From Calothrix sp. NIES-4101 (GTDB taxonomy: Bacteria; Cyanobacteriota; Cyanobacteriia; Cyanobacteriales; Nostocaceae), in contig AP018280.1 in NCBI GenBank assembly GCA_004296455.1, positions 4,092,001-4,156,000 of the forward strand: a DNA stretch of 64,000 nucleotides, in the 5' to 3' direction. Each line of letters begins with the position of its first letter. Positions within the stretch are counted from its first letter, which is position 1. The notes under the pieces are model-generated. The model did no database searches, was not told the DNA's origin, and saw only the letters and a list, made by a program, of their open reading frames with translations. A program made the position numbers and the translations under genes. Of this stretch, positions 1 to 9,096 are shown piece after piece.

Positions 1-303
1 TATAGCCCAGCCTTTGTTACCGATTTTGTTGCATTTCTCATTCTTGGCTGGCAAATTCAAGCAACTATCAAATCTTTTTGATTCTACCTGCCCCACCTGG
101 ACATTCGCCAGTTTCACATTTAACCTTTTCGCCATATCTTGACGCACCTGTAAAACTAAAGATTGAGGTATACCAGATACTTGTGACGAAGATTGAATTT
201 GAGCCAATTTGCTAGGATTGGCAGCAGAAGTATAAGGATGTAGATTGCAAACAGCCAGCATCAAACTGCTCGCTATCGTCCAAATAATCACTTTCTGCGT
301 CAT
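1..303 (-). CDS. Secreted small protein, partial (C-terminus outside window)
   Basis: The reverse strand is open from an ATG at 303 to the window edge, giving at least 101 residues. The first ~25 residues form a signal peptide (MTQKV start, hydrophobic core, small residues before the likely cut). The mature part (residues ~45-100) contains VRQDMAKRLNVKLANVQVG, then a cysteine-bearing stretch (DSCLNLPAKNEKC). This resembles a common cyanobacterial family of exported small proteins with a 'QxRxDLAxRLxV...V..V....W.DGCLG' pattern and no known activity. The similarity is by eye. The gene is truncated only by the window. It is convergent or divergent with nothing nearby, and function is unknown. 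Confidence 0.6.
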   Translation of the reverse strand, partial: MTQKVIIWTIASSLMLAVCNLHPYTSAANPSKLAQIQSSSQVSGIPQSLVLQVRQDMAKRLNVKLANVQVGQVESKRFDSCLNLPAKNEKCNKIGNKGWAI

Positions 304-436
304 AGAATATATCCAGATGAGCGTAACTTAGATGACGTAGGCTAGATAGACTTAGTTGCTGTTGATGTTTAAATTCAGTATTCTGATATTTTATTTTTTG
401 GGAATTGCTTGTAATTTCCAAAGCGACAAAAACTCC

Positions 437-967
437 TTAACTTTTATTTCGCAAATATTCCTCATACTCAATCTGAAATTCTCGTGATTGTTGAAAATCA
501 ATAGACCGTAACGAAAGCTCTGCAACAACATCATCCTTTTCAGTTTGAGCTAAAGTAATAATTCCCGGTTTTTGAGGAATACAAAACTCATTATGGTCAT
601 GATAAGTAATCGTCACAATTGTACCTAACGAACCCCCATCTATTGATTTGATAGTACTCCACATCCAACGCTGTTGATTTGTTTCTTCTTGATTTCCCCA
701 TTCTCTGGATATACTAAAATCTCCTGGGAACCTGGGTTCTGGATACAAATTAACCTGTTTTAGATGGATGTAAACTGGTCGAAAGAGGAAGTTTAAATAA
801 GCTCCATAAGCCATATCTCCCGTTCGCTCGAAAGCACGCAGTAATTTATCATGATGTTTTTCTAGTAATATTTGCCAATTTTCCTCTACGTGGCTTTCAA
901 TGTATTTACCAATGGCAAAAATATCATCGTTCTTATTTTCTGCGAAAAATTCTAACAATGATTGCAT
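437..967 (-). CDS. Hypothetical protein, 176 aa
   Basis: An intact reading frame starts at an ATG with AAGG a few bases upstream. The protein has no signal peptide or membrane segment. It is acidic and rich in aromatic residues, with an N-terminal helical part (residues 1-55) and a likely beta-rich C-terminal half. A 'WMWSTIKSIDGGSLGTIVTITYHDHNE'-type region is visible around residues 100-128. I do not recognise the family. The style (single soluble domain, accessory neighbourhood) is compatible with an immunity-type or orphan protein, but nothing here proves it. Confidence 0.6.
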   Translation of the reverse strand: MQSLLEFFAENKNDDIFAIGKYIESHVEENWQILLEKHHDKLLRAFERTGDMAYGAYLNFLFRPVYIHLKQVNLYPEPRFPGDFSISREWGNQEETNQQRWMWSTIKSIDGGSLGTIVTITYHDHNEFCIPQKPGIITLAQTEKDDVVAELSLRSIDFQQSREFQIEYEEYLRNKS

Positions 968-1042
968 TGTTGATAACCTTCCAATTCAGTCGATTCTTAA
1001 TTGTGACGCATCATCAATAGAAAATATTGTAAAAAAATGACC

Positions 1043-1870
1043 TCATCTGGACAACAAAATATGACAAGGGTGTGAACCTCTCTGTTTGAGATAGGTTGTG
1101 GGGTTACAACCGACAAAACTACGGAAGTCATGAATAAAATGAGCTTGGTCAAAATAACCACAAATTAAAGCAATATCGTTCCAATCAACACATGTTTTTT
1201 CTGCCAAAAGAAGAAGGACAAACCGCAATCGTTGAATACGACAAAATGACTTGGGTGTTAATCCGACAGAATTACAAAATAATTTCCCAAAATAGCGGTT
1301 ACTAATCCCAATTTTATTGGTTACTTCCTGAACTGTTGGTATGGGTAACTTTTGAAATTCACGCAATCCAAAACCAACAATTGTATGCGGTTCCTGTGGT
1401 TGCATCATCCTGAGAAAAAAACGTTCTAAAACTAGAAAGCGAGTTTTTATTGTGGGAGCTTTTAACAGTTTTTCTCGTAATTGTTCGACATGAAAACTCC
1501 ATAATTCCTCCAACGATATGACTTGATTGTGTAATTCTCTAGCGGGAATTTGAAAAAATGGAACACTACCACCTGGTTGAAAACGTACACCCATCACCGA
1601 TATCTGACTGTGGTTGTCAATCATGAGGCTTTGAGACTGAATTCCACATAATCTCATGCTGCTTGTGCTACCACACTCTTCCTGACTAGTGCGATCAAAC
1701 AGAGGTATGGTATCGGAATCAAGGTTTATAACCAATTCCATCGCTCCAATCGGTAGCAATTTTACCCTGGGAGAAGATATTTCATTGCCCTCGCTCGACC
1801 AGAAAAATTTGACGAACTGGGATAGGGGAAACCTGGGAACAAAAGTATGGTAAATCGTTGTTCGAGTCAT
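1043..1870 (-). CDS. AraC-family transcriptional regulator
   Basis: The protein is ~275 aa from the chosen ATG at 1870. An upstream in-frame start would add 25 residues of unlikely sequence, whereas MTRTTIYHTFVPRFPLSQFV is the typical beginning of this family. Residues ~1-140 match the DUF6597-type N-terminal domain (FVKFFWSSEG, LPIGAMELVINLD, GVRFQPGGSVPFF). Residues ~175-270 form the double helix-turn-helix AraC DNA-binding domain, with IGISNRYFGKLFCNSVGLTPKSFCRIQRL and CGYFDQAHFIHDFRSFVGCNPTTYL in two adjacent segments. It would bind DNA as a ligand-responsive activator; the ligand is unknown. The gene stands alone, so its target is not obvious. Confidence 0.85.
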   Translation of the reverse strand: MTRTTIYHTFVPRFPLSQFVKFFWSSEGNEISSPRVKLLPIGAMELVINLDSDTIPLFDRTSQEECGSTSSMRLCGIQSQSLMIDNHSQISVMGVRFQPGGSVPFFQIPARELHNQVISLEELWSFHVEQLREKLLKAPTIKTRFLVLERFFLRMMQPQEPHTIVGFGLREFQKLPIPTVQEVTNKIGISNRYFGKLFCNSVGLTPKSFCRIQRLRFVLLLLAEKTCVDWNDIALICGYFDQAHFIHDFRSFVGCNPTTYLKQRGSHPCHILLSR

Positions 1871-2119
1871 ATCTATCCATCTCAATGAAAAACAAAAAAG
1901 AACTAAGTGATTACTAGGTAAAATCTTGCGATTGCCTCGCCCCAAAATTCATCGTTTGGTTCCATCAAGGATATTGCACCTGCTGCGATCGCTTGCTGAC
2001 CAAACCAAGTACGTCCAACTTTTTCAGATGTAATGCTATCGAGCAAATAATGCAGCCACCAAAATTTTTGCGACTTCATATTTGGTATAAAAAACGAATA
2101 ATACGGGAAGAAATACTGA

Positions 2120-2233
2120 CTAGGGCAACAAGCGATCGATATCCCTTGACTGATGGAGAATCCTAATTACCTCAATCCCATCATCAACCTTGGTATAAAG
2201 GGTTATTTTCAGGTTGCCAATCTCCTTCCCCGT
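2120..2233 (-). pseudogene. RelE/ParE-type toxin remnant (C-terminal end)
   Basis: The minus strand encodes about 37 residues ending in KVDDGIEVIRILHQSRDID followed by a stop. This is the characteristic C-terminal end of ParE/RelE-superfamily toxins (…DGIEVIRVLHxxRDIE…). The upstream part of the toxin cannot be traced in the same frame past ~2240, and no antitoxin gene is next to it. I infer a decayed toxin-antitoxin locus. Confidence 0.5.
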
Positions 2234-2280
2234 ACCACATGTCTCAACTAAACATTCGCGATTGTACCTACAAATTCATT

Positions 2281-2312
2281 GCGATCGCGTAGCGGCTCCT
2301 ACGGAGCATCGC
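2281..2312. repeat. HIP1-containing short palindromic interspersed repeat
   Basis: The unit starts GCGATCGCGTAGCGGCTCCT and continues to ACGGAGCATCGC. It is a 32-bp imperfect palindrome (AGCGGCTCCTACGGAGC core, GCGAT...ATCGC ends). Near-identical copies lie at 13386-13417 and, in a variant form, at 39378-39406. Such units are common in Nostocales genomes. Confidence 0.8.
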
Positions 2313-2596
2313 AGCGCAAGTCCTCAGGGGGAGCAACAAAAATTATCCTGGTGCTGCGGGAAGATGGGCAATTTCTGAAGATAAACCAGCGCAACAAGTC
2401 TTCTGAAAATCAGATTATTTATGTATTTTGTTATACTACAAATAGGCATGATGTTCTTGTGATTACTCCATTTACATCCTCGCAATTTTGAAAATGGGGA
2501 TTTGCTCGCAAATTCCTCGCGTTAAGATTGTAAGATAGACTACTTGTAATTTTTAACAGAATATTGCAGAAATTATATAGATATTTAAAAATTATT

Positions 2597-3838
2597 ATGA
2601 ACATGAATAATACTGAAAATAAAATCACGAAAAAAAAATTATTTCTATTAGATTTATCAAATAAAACAGAGGCTCATGATGAATTAAATTATTTACTTAA
2701 AAACTTTTGTGGTACAGTAATCAAAAGCTTATCAGATGTCAATATAAATTTACAGATTAACAAACTTTATGCTTGCGGTGATATTAGCAGTTTAAGTAAT
2801 ACTGACTTAACTATATACATTATAAAAGAATTATCTTTTAACTATGAAATGCTAAATAGCCCAAACTTAAAAATAATTCAAATTGGTCAAGTCCCTATCA
2901 TTATAAGTCAGGCAGGTGTTTATTATAGACAGTTATTTAAGGATGATACAGATTACTTCAATGTGATAAAATCTGAACATAATTTTCAAGAATTAACAGA
3001 ATCTAATAAACCTGGAATCGCCTTGAGAAAAGGTATATACCTTACGGAAGTAACTAAAGAAATACATAGTGAATCTGGGGAAAAAGAAAGACTTTACTTC
3101 AGATTATTAAGATGTTCTAGTAATTTTACTGGGCCGACTGATAATTTTCGCGCTACAGATTGCAAAATAATGAACGTAATAAACTATGCAGCAGAAGATG
3201 TCTTTGAGCGAAAAATAAAATTGAATCATGTATTAGCTCAGGTTTACGAAAATAAAAGCAAAGATGAATTAACAGGAAAAGAAAGTAAAGCAAAAATCAA
3301 AGCACACTCTGACAAAACTAAAGATATGCCAAAAGAAGCATTGATTGCATTTTGTACATTTTACGATCGAGAAGGTTTTCAATATTTAAAGCCTTCAATT
3401 AAAGATAGATACGATTGGTGCCACAAAAATATCAGCGGATTAGCAACACTACATTTTAAATTAAAGCCAACAGTTATAGATACGAATTTAGAAAAGGAAT
3501 TTACAGTCGTTTTATATCCCAATTCTGTATTTATCATTCCATTATCTACTAATAGATATTATACTCATGAAGTAAAACCTTCTATTTTAAATAGCGATAA
3601 AATACCTACTAGACTAGGTTATGTGGCTCGTTGCTCAAACTTAGAAGCTATGTATTTTAATAATCAGACTTATATTATAGAAAATCAAAAAATGATTAAA
3701 CTAGAACCAATAACAGAGGCTAAACAACAAGATTTAAAAGACACTTACTATGAAGAAAACTATACCGAGAAAATGGTAGATTATGGAGACGTTGATTTCA
3801 GTATTAACCTAGGAGATTATCAAAGACCGATATACTAA
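2597..3838 (+). CDS. AlkB-like 2-oxoglutarate/Fe(II) oxygenase, long member of pair
   Basis: About 413 residues from the ATG at 2597; an ATG two codons later or a TTG at 2564 are alternatives. The C-terminal half carries the cupin-type iron site of 2OG oxygenases: a HSD motif (IKAHSDKTKDMP, about residues 237-239) followed by a beta strand ALIAFCTFY. A distal His (RYYTHEV) comes ~85 residues later, and then arginine (PTRLGYVAR) for 2-oxoglutarate. The N-terminal ~190 residues are an uncharacterised domain, and its end (NFRATDCKIMNVIN, LNHVLAQVYEN) looks conserved. Substrate is unknown. It lies 11 bp upstream of a second oxygenase gene, and both are much more AT-rich than their neighbours, suggesting transfer as a unit. 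Confidence 0.7.
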   Translation: MNMNNTENKITKKKLFLLDLSNKTEAHDELNYLLKNFCGTVIKSLSDVNINLQINKLYACGDISSLSNTDLTIYIIKELSFNYEMLNSPNLKIIQIGQVPIIISQAGVYYRQLFKDDTDYFNVIKSEHNFQELTESNKPGIALRKGIYLTEVTKEIHSESGEKERLYFRLLRCSSNFTGPTDNFRATDCKIMNVINYAAEDVFERKIKLNHVLAQVYENKSKDELTGKESKAKIKAHSDKTKDMPKEALIAFCTFYDREGFQYLKPSIKDRYDWCHKNISGLATLHFKLKPTVIDTNLEKEFTVVLYPNSVFIIPLSTNRYYTHEVKPSILNSDKIPTRLGYVARCSNLEAMYFNNQTYIIENQKMIKLEPITEAKQQDLKDTYYEENYTEKMVDYGDVDFSINLGDYQRPIY

Positions 3839-3849
3839 TAAAAAAATCT

Positions 3850-4641
3850 ATGATTAGAAAAGATTTTTATGTTTTTAGACTGGACATTGATGACAATATA
3901 TTTGAGTTACTAACTAATTCAATTGAGTTTGAAGATATTAACAAAGGCAGAAAGGGTTGTGTATTAGTTAAAAGTGAAGAGCGTGGAATTCCAATTGTTA
4001 GAACAACCACTAATTACAAAAACCCATCATATCATTTTTCTCAAATACATAATATCATCATAGAGAAATTAAATAAACAAATTCAACAAGAGATAAAAAT
4101 CAAATCCTTTGAGTTTAATAATGCCTTAATTGAAGTCTATGATAGAGAATATTATAAGATGGGTTATCACTCTGATTTAGATATGGACTTAGAGGATGAT
4201 TCATTCATTGCTCTTTTTTCTTGTTATGAAAATGCATCGAACTTATCAACCAACGCTTTAAGAAAATTAAAAATAAGATGTAAGTCCACTTCAGAGGAAT
4301 TTGAAATAAGTTTAACAAATAACTCTTTAATCTTGTTCTCATTACAAACCAATCGTGAATTTGTGCATAAAATTATTTTAGATGTTTCCAAAAATGAGAC
4401 TACAAAACTTGGAACAAATCGATGGTTAGGGCTTACCTATAGAAAATCCAAGACCTTTATAAAATTCAAAAATGGATTGCCATTTTTAACTAATGGAGAC
4501 TTACTAGGAGTGGCAAATGATGAAGAAAGAGAGGCTTTTTATAGGTTGAAAAAGCAAGAGAATGAAGTTATCAATTTTAAATATCCAGAAATAAACTATA
4601 CATTAAGTATAGGTGATATTTTAGAACCAAAACAGGCATAA
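3850..4641 (+). CDS. AlkB-like 2-oxoglutarate/Fe(II) oxygenase, short member of pair
   Basis: 263 residues. The iron-binding triad is visible as H107-x-D109 (MGYHSDLDMD) and H173 (REFVHKI), with R191/R198 (NRWLGLTYRKSK) placed to hold 2-oxoglutarate. The strand after HxD (SFIALFSCYENAS) parallels that of the upstream gene, so the two proteins share the same catalytic fold. The N-terminal ~90 residues are shorter than in the partner. The gene follows its partner after 11 bp, on the same strand, with the same AT-rich composition, so co-transcription is very likely. AlkB relatives demethylate or hydroxylate nucleic acids or proteins; the substrate here cannot be read from sequence. An IS5-like element begins 90 bp downstream. 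Confidence 0.7.
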   Translation: MIRKDFYVFRLDIDDNIFELLTNSIEFEDINKGRKGCVLVKSEERGIPIVRTTTNYKNPSYHFSQIHNIIIEKLNKQIQQEIKIKSFEFNNALIEVYDREYYKMGYHSDLDMDLEDDSFIALFSCYENASNLSTNALRKLKIRCKSTSEEFEISLTNNSLILFSLQTNREFVHKIILDVSKNETTKLGTNRWLGLTYRKSKTFIKFKNGLPFLTNGDLLGVANDEEREAFYRLKKQENEVINFKYPEINYTLSIGDILEPKQA

Positions 4642-4730
4642 GAGTCTTGTAAGTTTGCAGAAACCTTAATGAGGAGAAAGAAAAATACACAAAAGATGGA
4701 ATTGGCTGAGTGGGAGGGGTTTCAACCATA

Positions 4731-6456
4731 ATTAGGGGTTGCTGAATAAGAAAGAAAAACTTACGTTCTCTAGATTATCTAACCAAAGAAGTCTATTTAA
4801 GTGCAAGATAATACGGTAGGATAGCCCAAAATCCTTGCATCACCGCGACCATCAGTACAAAAATGTACTGTTTGTAACTATGTACCGAAAACAGGGACAA
4901 AATCCAATCTCACCAGAGAACTTTGAACTGAGCTTTGAAGGCAAATTATCATCAGATAACCGTTGGGTAGTTTTGGCATCTTTAATACCATGGGGAGAAT
5001 TTGAAGAGGAATATTCTTCCAGGTTTTCTATGGAGATAGGAGCACCAGCAAAGTCATTCAGGATGGCATTAGGAGCATTAATAATTAAAGAGAAACTGGG
5101 TATAAGCGACAGAGAAACAGTAGAACAGATTAAAGAAAACCCTTACCTACAATACTTTATAGGGATGTCTTCTTATAGCAATGAAGCACCATTTGATGCA
5201 TCAATGTTAGTTAATTTTCGAGAAAGAATAAGTGCAGAATTAGTCAACAAAGTGAATCAAGAAACTGTGAAGAAGATACTAGAGACAACATCTTCTCAGA
5301 AAACTGAAAAAAAAACAGAAGAACCAGAAGAACCAGAAGAACCAGAAAAAAAAGCTAATTCACCAAAAAATCGGGGAAAATTAATATTAGATGCGACTTG
5401 TGCTCCCGGTGATATCAGCTATCCGACAGATATTGGGTTACTCACATCTTGCAAGGTTGCAGACAGAAAAAATTATAGACTCTCTTTATGAACAGATAAA
5501 AGGAAGATTAGAGAAAAAACCAAGAACTTATCGGGAAATCGCAAGACGTGACTACCTAGCAGTAGCGAAAAAACGTCGGGTATCACACAAAGAACGAAGA
5601 GCAGCAATAAAAAAACAACTTCAGTATATTAAAAGAAATTTATCTTATATTGAACAAATAATAATTTCAGGAGTCAACCTAGAAAGTTTAAGTAAGCGAC
5701 AATATAAGATGTTGCTAGTAGTCACAGAAGTCTATAATCAGCAACTATATTTATATGAAAATAAAAAACAGAGCATTGATGACCGCATTGTAAATTTAAG
5801 TCAACCACATATCCGTCCAATTGTCCGGGGTAAAGCCGGAAAACCCGTGGAATTTGGGGCTAAGTTGTCGGTTAGTTACTTTGATGGATATGTATTTTTA
5901 GACCATATTAGTTGGGACAACTTTAATGAATCAGGAGATTTGAAAGCACAAGTAGAAGCGTATAGAAATTCTACTGGTTATTATCCAGAATCGGTTCATG
6001 TAGATAAAATTTATCGCACCAGAGAAAACCGAGCTTGGTGTAAAGAAAGAGGTATTAGAATTAGTGGAATTCCTTTAGGAAGACCTCCAAAAAATGTGAG
6101 TAAAGAACAAAAAAAGCAAGCTTTACAAGATGAAAGAATTCGTAATTCTATTGAGGGAAAGTTCGGACAAGGTAAAAGAAGATTTAGTCTGGGTAGAGTG
6201 ATGGCAAAACTATCTCATACTTCTCAAACAGCAATTGCTATTACTTTTTTAGTTATGAATCTTTCTACTCACTTGTCACGGGTTTTTTATGCCTTTTTAT
6301 GTCTATTTTTGAAAAATACACCTTTTTTAGAGATTGGCATAATTAAACGTTATTATTTTGCTGGCTACAGGCGACAAAAACTTATCTTTAACCAGGCTTA
6401 AATAACTAGTCAACCCAAAAGAATTGCTTTTTCTGACTTTTTCAGCAAGCCCTAAT
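4731..6456 (+). mobile_element. IS5-superfamily-like insertion sequence, ~1.7 kb
   Basis: Terminal inverted repeats read ATTAGGGGTTGCTGAATAAG at the left (from 4731) and ATTAGGGCTTGCTGAAAAAG on the opposite strand at the right (ending 6456). The hexamer TAATTA sits at both outer edges, either as a target duplication or as a palindromic extension of the repeats. Inside is one transposase gene broken into two overlapping frames. The element follows the AlkB-like gene pair. Confidence 0.8.
4880..6401 (+). pseudogene. IS5-like transposase, frameshifted
   Basis: The first frame (from ATG 4880, MYRKQGQNP) runs to 5491 and the second to 6401. Sequence continuity is lost around 5440: frame one reads LILDATCAPGDISYPTDIGLL and the continuation LARLQTEKIIDSLYEQIKG is in another frame. 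The LILDATCAPGDISYPTD segment holds the first catalytic Asp; the second half holds the later DDE region (VHVDKIYRTRENR, then NSIEGKFGQGKRR with the Glu). An E/P-rich low-complexity linker lies before the break. The shift could be a disabling mutation or, less likely, programmed frameshifting, because relatives usually have one open frame. Confidence 0.75.
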
Positions 6457-6476
6457 TAACATATTAGTCTGACGGA

Positions 6477-7481
6477 CTAAACCTCCAATTCCTTCATTAC
6501 CTGCAACCATTTGCCTGGTGTTGACAGGGTTTGCTGGAGAAATTTACTGGTTAGATTGCTGACATTCGCTTGATATAGTAGGGTGGCATAGCTAAAACAA
6601 CGAGCTGGTTTTTTGAACCCATCGTTACCATAAACAGAAATTAATTCTGCCAGTTTTTCCTCCACTTTCAAGATTATTTTGGGAGCAAGAGTCAGTAAAT
6701 CATGCATCCACTGTTCCTTCTGGTTAATAAAAGCAGATAATTCTGAATTGGGAGAATTTCTAAACTCATCACAAATTGCCTGAATTTTTTCCCACTTATA
6801 ACTACTCCAGGGTTTAGCCACCATCACTGGTAACTGCCATTTAACTATCTCTTCTTGCCAATAGTCTTTAGCTGCTTGTACTTGAGCAATCTCAAAACTA
6901 GGTAAAATAAGGGCAGTTAATGTGCCACCATGACAGGCTCCAGTATCAATACCATAGGCTTTTTGAGGGATTATGAGAGGATTATCCCCAACAACGCGAT
7001 GACCAAAAATTACTGGCTTAACACCTGTATATAACTGGCTCCAAGAGATATCTCCATAGCGTTTTCCCAGATGCTTTTCACCCGCAGTGCAACCACACAA
7101 AACCTCTTCCCTTTGTTCTTCAATGGGTATACCATCTTCTACCGCAGCATGAACGAAAATTGCCGATTCGGTTTCATGGTAGTAAGGTAGATGGCTAATC
7201 CATTCTAAAAATTCGTCATAACTGTCGCCAAATTGTAGTTTGACAATTTCCTGGGAGTAGGAAAGAGTTTGCCTGAGATGTTTGCGTTCGTGATTACCCA
7301 TCAACACGATGGTATTGGGACGATTTTTGAGAAAATCATACACCTTGACTGAATCAGCCCCGCGATCAACAATATCCCCCAAAGAGACTAAACAATCTTC
7401 CTCTGTAATTTCTACTTTGGCTAATAGCTGAAGCAGTTCTGCATAGCAACCATGAATATCGCCAACTACAATTGTTCGCAT
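6477..7481 (-). CDS. Metallophosphoesterase (Ser/Thr phosphatase / Ap4A hydrolase-like)
   Basis: 334 residues. The N-terminal ~210 residues show the calcineurin-type metal-binding motifs in order: GDIHG (residues 7-11), GDIVDRG (35-41), GNHE (61-64), a histidine in IFVHAA, and GHRVVGDNP. The family comprises PPP-type protein phosphatases and symmetrical bis(5'-nucleosyl)-tetraphosphatases with two metals in the active site. The C-terminal ~120 residues are helical and unassigned. The protein is cytoplasmic, with no signal peptide. The gene is solitary, convergent with the IS5-like element, and the substrate is not decided by sequence. Confidence 0.85.
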   Translation of the reverse strand: MRTIVVGDIHGCYAELLQLLAKVEITEEDCLVSLGDIVDRGADSVKVYDFLKNRPNTIVLMGNHERKHLRQTLSYSQEIVKLQFGDSYDEFLEWISHLPYYHETESAIFVHAAVEDGIPIEEQREEVLCGCTAGEKHLGKRYGDISWSQLYTGVKPVIFGHRVVGDNPLIIPQKAYGIDTGACHGGTLTALILPSFEIAQVQAAKDYWQEEIVKWQLPVMVAKPWSSYKWEKIQAICDEFRNSPNSELSAFINQKEQWMHDLLTLAPKIILKVEEKLAELISVYGNDGFKKPARCFSYATLLYQANVSNLTSKFLQQTLSTPGKWLQVMKELEV

Positions 7482-7571
7482 AGCTCAAGTTCAATCGAAT
7501 AATTTTAGTGTAACATATATATTACAAAAGTAATATATAGACGAAAGTTGCGAAGTATGGAAACTATGTAG

Positions 7572-7974
7572 ATGAAAAATAAAAAGGTTGTTAATTTTAT
7601 CAGTGGACACCTTGATATAACTCAAGCAGAATTTGAATATGTATTACCGTCCTTTGATTGATCGCGCGATGGCGGCAGCCACTCCTTCCAGGAGTATCGC
7701 TCAAAACGAATGTTTTGTTGTTGGAGATGCGAGGGGTACGGACACCCTAGCACAACAATATCTTTGGGGACGGACAGAAGCAGTAATTGTTTATCATATG
7801 TTTACCAGTCCTCGCAATAATCCCTGATTTTCAACCCGTGGTGGATTTCAAAGTGATGTAGAGCGAGATACACAAATGACGTTGGATTCTGACCGAGATA
7901 TAGCTTGGGTAAGACCTGGAAGAGAGAAATCGGGTACACAAGCAAATTGCGATCGCAGAAGTTTGCTTGGATAG
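7572..7974 (+). pseudogene. Decayed conserved hypothetical gene (frameshift plus stop)
   Basis: The ATG at 7572 opens with VVNFISGHLDITQAEFE, then shifts frame near 7640. The next frame continues YYRPLIDRA...FVVGDARGTDTLAQQYL...VIVYHMFTSPRNNP, meets a TGA at about 7825, and carries on in the same frame as GGFQSDVERDTQMTLDSD, RDIAWVRPGREKSGTQ to a stop at 7974. The three pieces read as one ~130-residue family protein. A palindromic repeat-like insert (about 7660-7697) lies between RPLIDRA and FVVGDARG and probably disturbed the gene. Function is unknown. Confidence 0.65.
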
Positions 7975-8180
7975 TTCGGAAGCATAACATAATTACAACA
8001 ATTCGCAATTCGCCACAATTAATCATTCAATATCAGTATTCTCGATTTTGGAGATTACTCGCTAGGAAAAACAATTGAATGTGACCCTGACTTGAAAATA
8101 AAAGTTCGACGGCTATCAAAATAGATACATTTACCTTCTATTTTCATCCGTCCTGGTGTGCGTCAGTTCATGATGGCTAC

Positions 8181-8609
8181 TTATTTTACTTCTCCGTTCA
8201 TGGTTAAAGTTGTGATAGTCGAAAATCGACTGTAATGTCCTTTTTCCCAACCTCCATTTTTGAAAATAAAAGATAGATAATCCCATTCCTGATAAGCATC
8301 TCGGATGACAAGGTTATCTCCCTCTTGCGGTGTATAGTCAACATCAAAGCAATTTCGGTCATTGAGATTGAGTAAAACCCATTCGTCCGTTAGCCCCTTT
8401 CCTATATCCGTCACAGGAAGCTGGTATTCCCCTTCTATCAGTGGTTCATCGTCGCTTATATATTCTTTAAATGTAGATAAATACCATAGATACACCTTGG
8501 GACTTGCTGCTTGCTCCCGTTTGTATCGCCTTGAATTTTTGTTATGCACAATGGGTTTTTCTTTATCCTTGCAAGTGCATAAAATAAAGCCCTCGTCAAA
8601 GTCGCACAT
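8181..8609 (-). CDS. Hypothetical protein, ~142 aa
   Basis: The frame is open from 8693, but the ATG at 8609 (MCDFDEGFILCTC) is a more natural start than the hydrophobic upstream extension. The product is soluble and acidic, with a KEKPIVHNKNSRRYKRE basic patch followed by VYLWYLSTFKEY and WDYLSFIFKNGGWEKGHYS. I do not recognise the family. The size, aromatic content and location beside other unknown small genes fit an immunity-type or orphan protein, which is inference only. Confidence 0.5.
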   Translation of the reverse strand: MCDFDEGFILCTCKDKEKPIVHNKNSRRYKREQAASPKVYLWYLSTFKEYISDDEPLIEGEYQLPVTDIGKGLTDEWVLLNLNDRNCFDVDYTPQEGDNLVIRDAYQEWDYLSFIFKNGGWEKGHYSRFSTITTLTMNGEVK

Positions 8610-8723
8610 AATCGTAAATACTAAGATTTGAAGTTTTTTACTATGCTCATTTTTATTCTTTAAAGTTATGGTGAATGCAATAGGAAAGAACAACTACCTT
8701 AACATAACGAGCAAACGGTAGCA

Positions 8724-8948
8724 ATGAAACAATTTATACTTATATTAGGGATAGGAATTTTACTTGTACCTGTAAAAGTCACTTGCGGTTCTCCTGATGC
8801 AGCCTGCGCTCAACCACCATTACCTGGAACCAATAGTCAAGCTAGATATTACTACGAATATGAACCACTGGGTGTAATGTTAGTAGAGTTAGTGATTCGG
8901 ACAAACTTGCCGTTTTATTACTTCAGTGGCACTGAGGATGCTTATTAA
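8724..8948 (+). CDS. Small secreted protein, 74 aa
   Basis: The ATG at 8724 begins a signal peptide (MKQFILILGIGILLVPVKVTCG), then a short mature part containing CAQPPLPGTNSQARYYYEYEP. No family is recognised. A palindromic interspersed repeat lies 50 bp downstream, and the next small gene starts in the edge of that repeat. The two may once have been a single locus split by the repeat; this is inference. Confidence 0.5.
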   Translation: MKQFILILGIGILLVPVKVTCGSPDAACAQPPLPGTNSQARYYYEYEPLGVMLVELVIRTNLPFYYFSGTEDAY

Positions 8949-8997
8949 GTTAAAAAGGGTGCATCTCAGTTTTTATTTCTTAACCAGAGAATAGAAT

Positions 8998-9096
8998 GTC
9001 ATTGCGAGCGCAACGAAGTGGAGCGAAGCAATCGCAGAATTCTCTCAACAAAAACGAGTCCTCGTGATTGCTTCGTCGTTACCTCCTCGCAATGAC
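8998..9096. repeat. Inverted-repeat element of the GTCATTGCGAG type (MITE/REP-like)
   Basis: The 99-bp unit starts GTCATTGCGAG and ends CTCGCAATGAC, its exact reverse complement. The arms include GAAGCAATC and GATTGCTTC further in. This is a widespread bacterial palindromic repeat form. Its right edge overlaps the ATG of the next gene (9092). Confidence 0.85.

Larger units (their letters stand above)
1871..2596. other. Gene-poor stretch with decayed DNA
   Basis: No intact gene is supported here. The stretch contains a toxin-gene remnant (2120-2233, minus), one copy of a HIP1-containing palindromic repeat (2281-2312), and the AT-rich leader of the oxygenase gene pair. A 70-codon open frame starting in the palindromic repeat looks accidental. 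Confidence 0.5.

Noticed and set aside
8362-8631. 89-codon plus-strand frame
   Set aside because: Shadow of the minus-strand hypothetical gene at 8181-8609.
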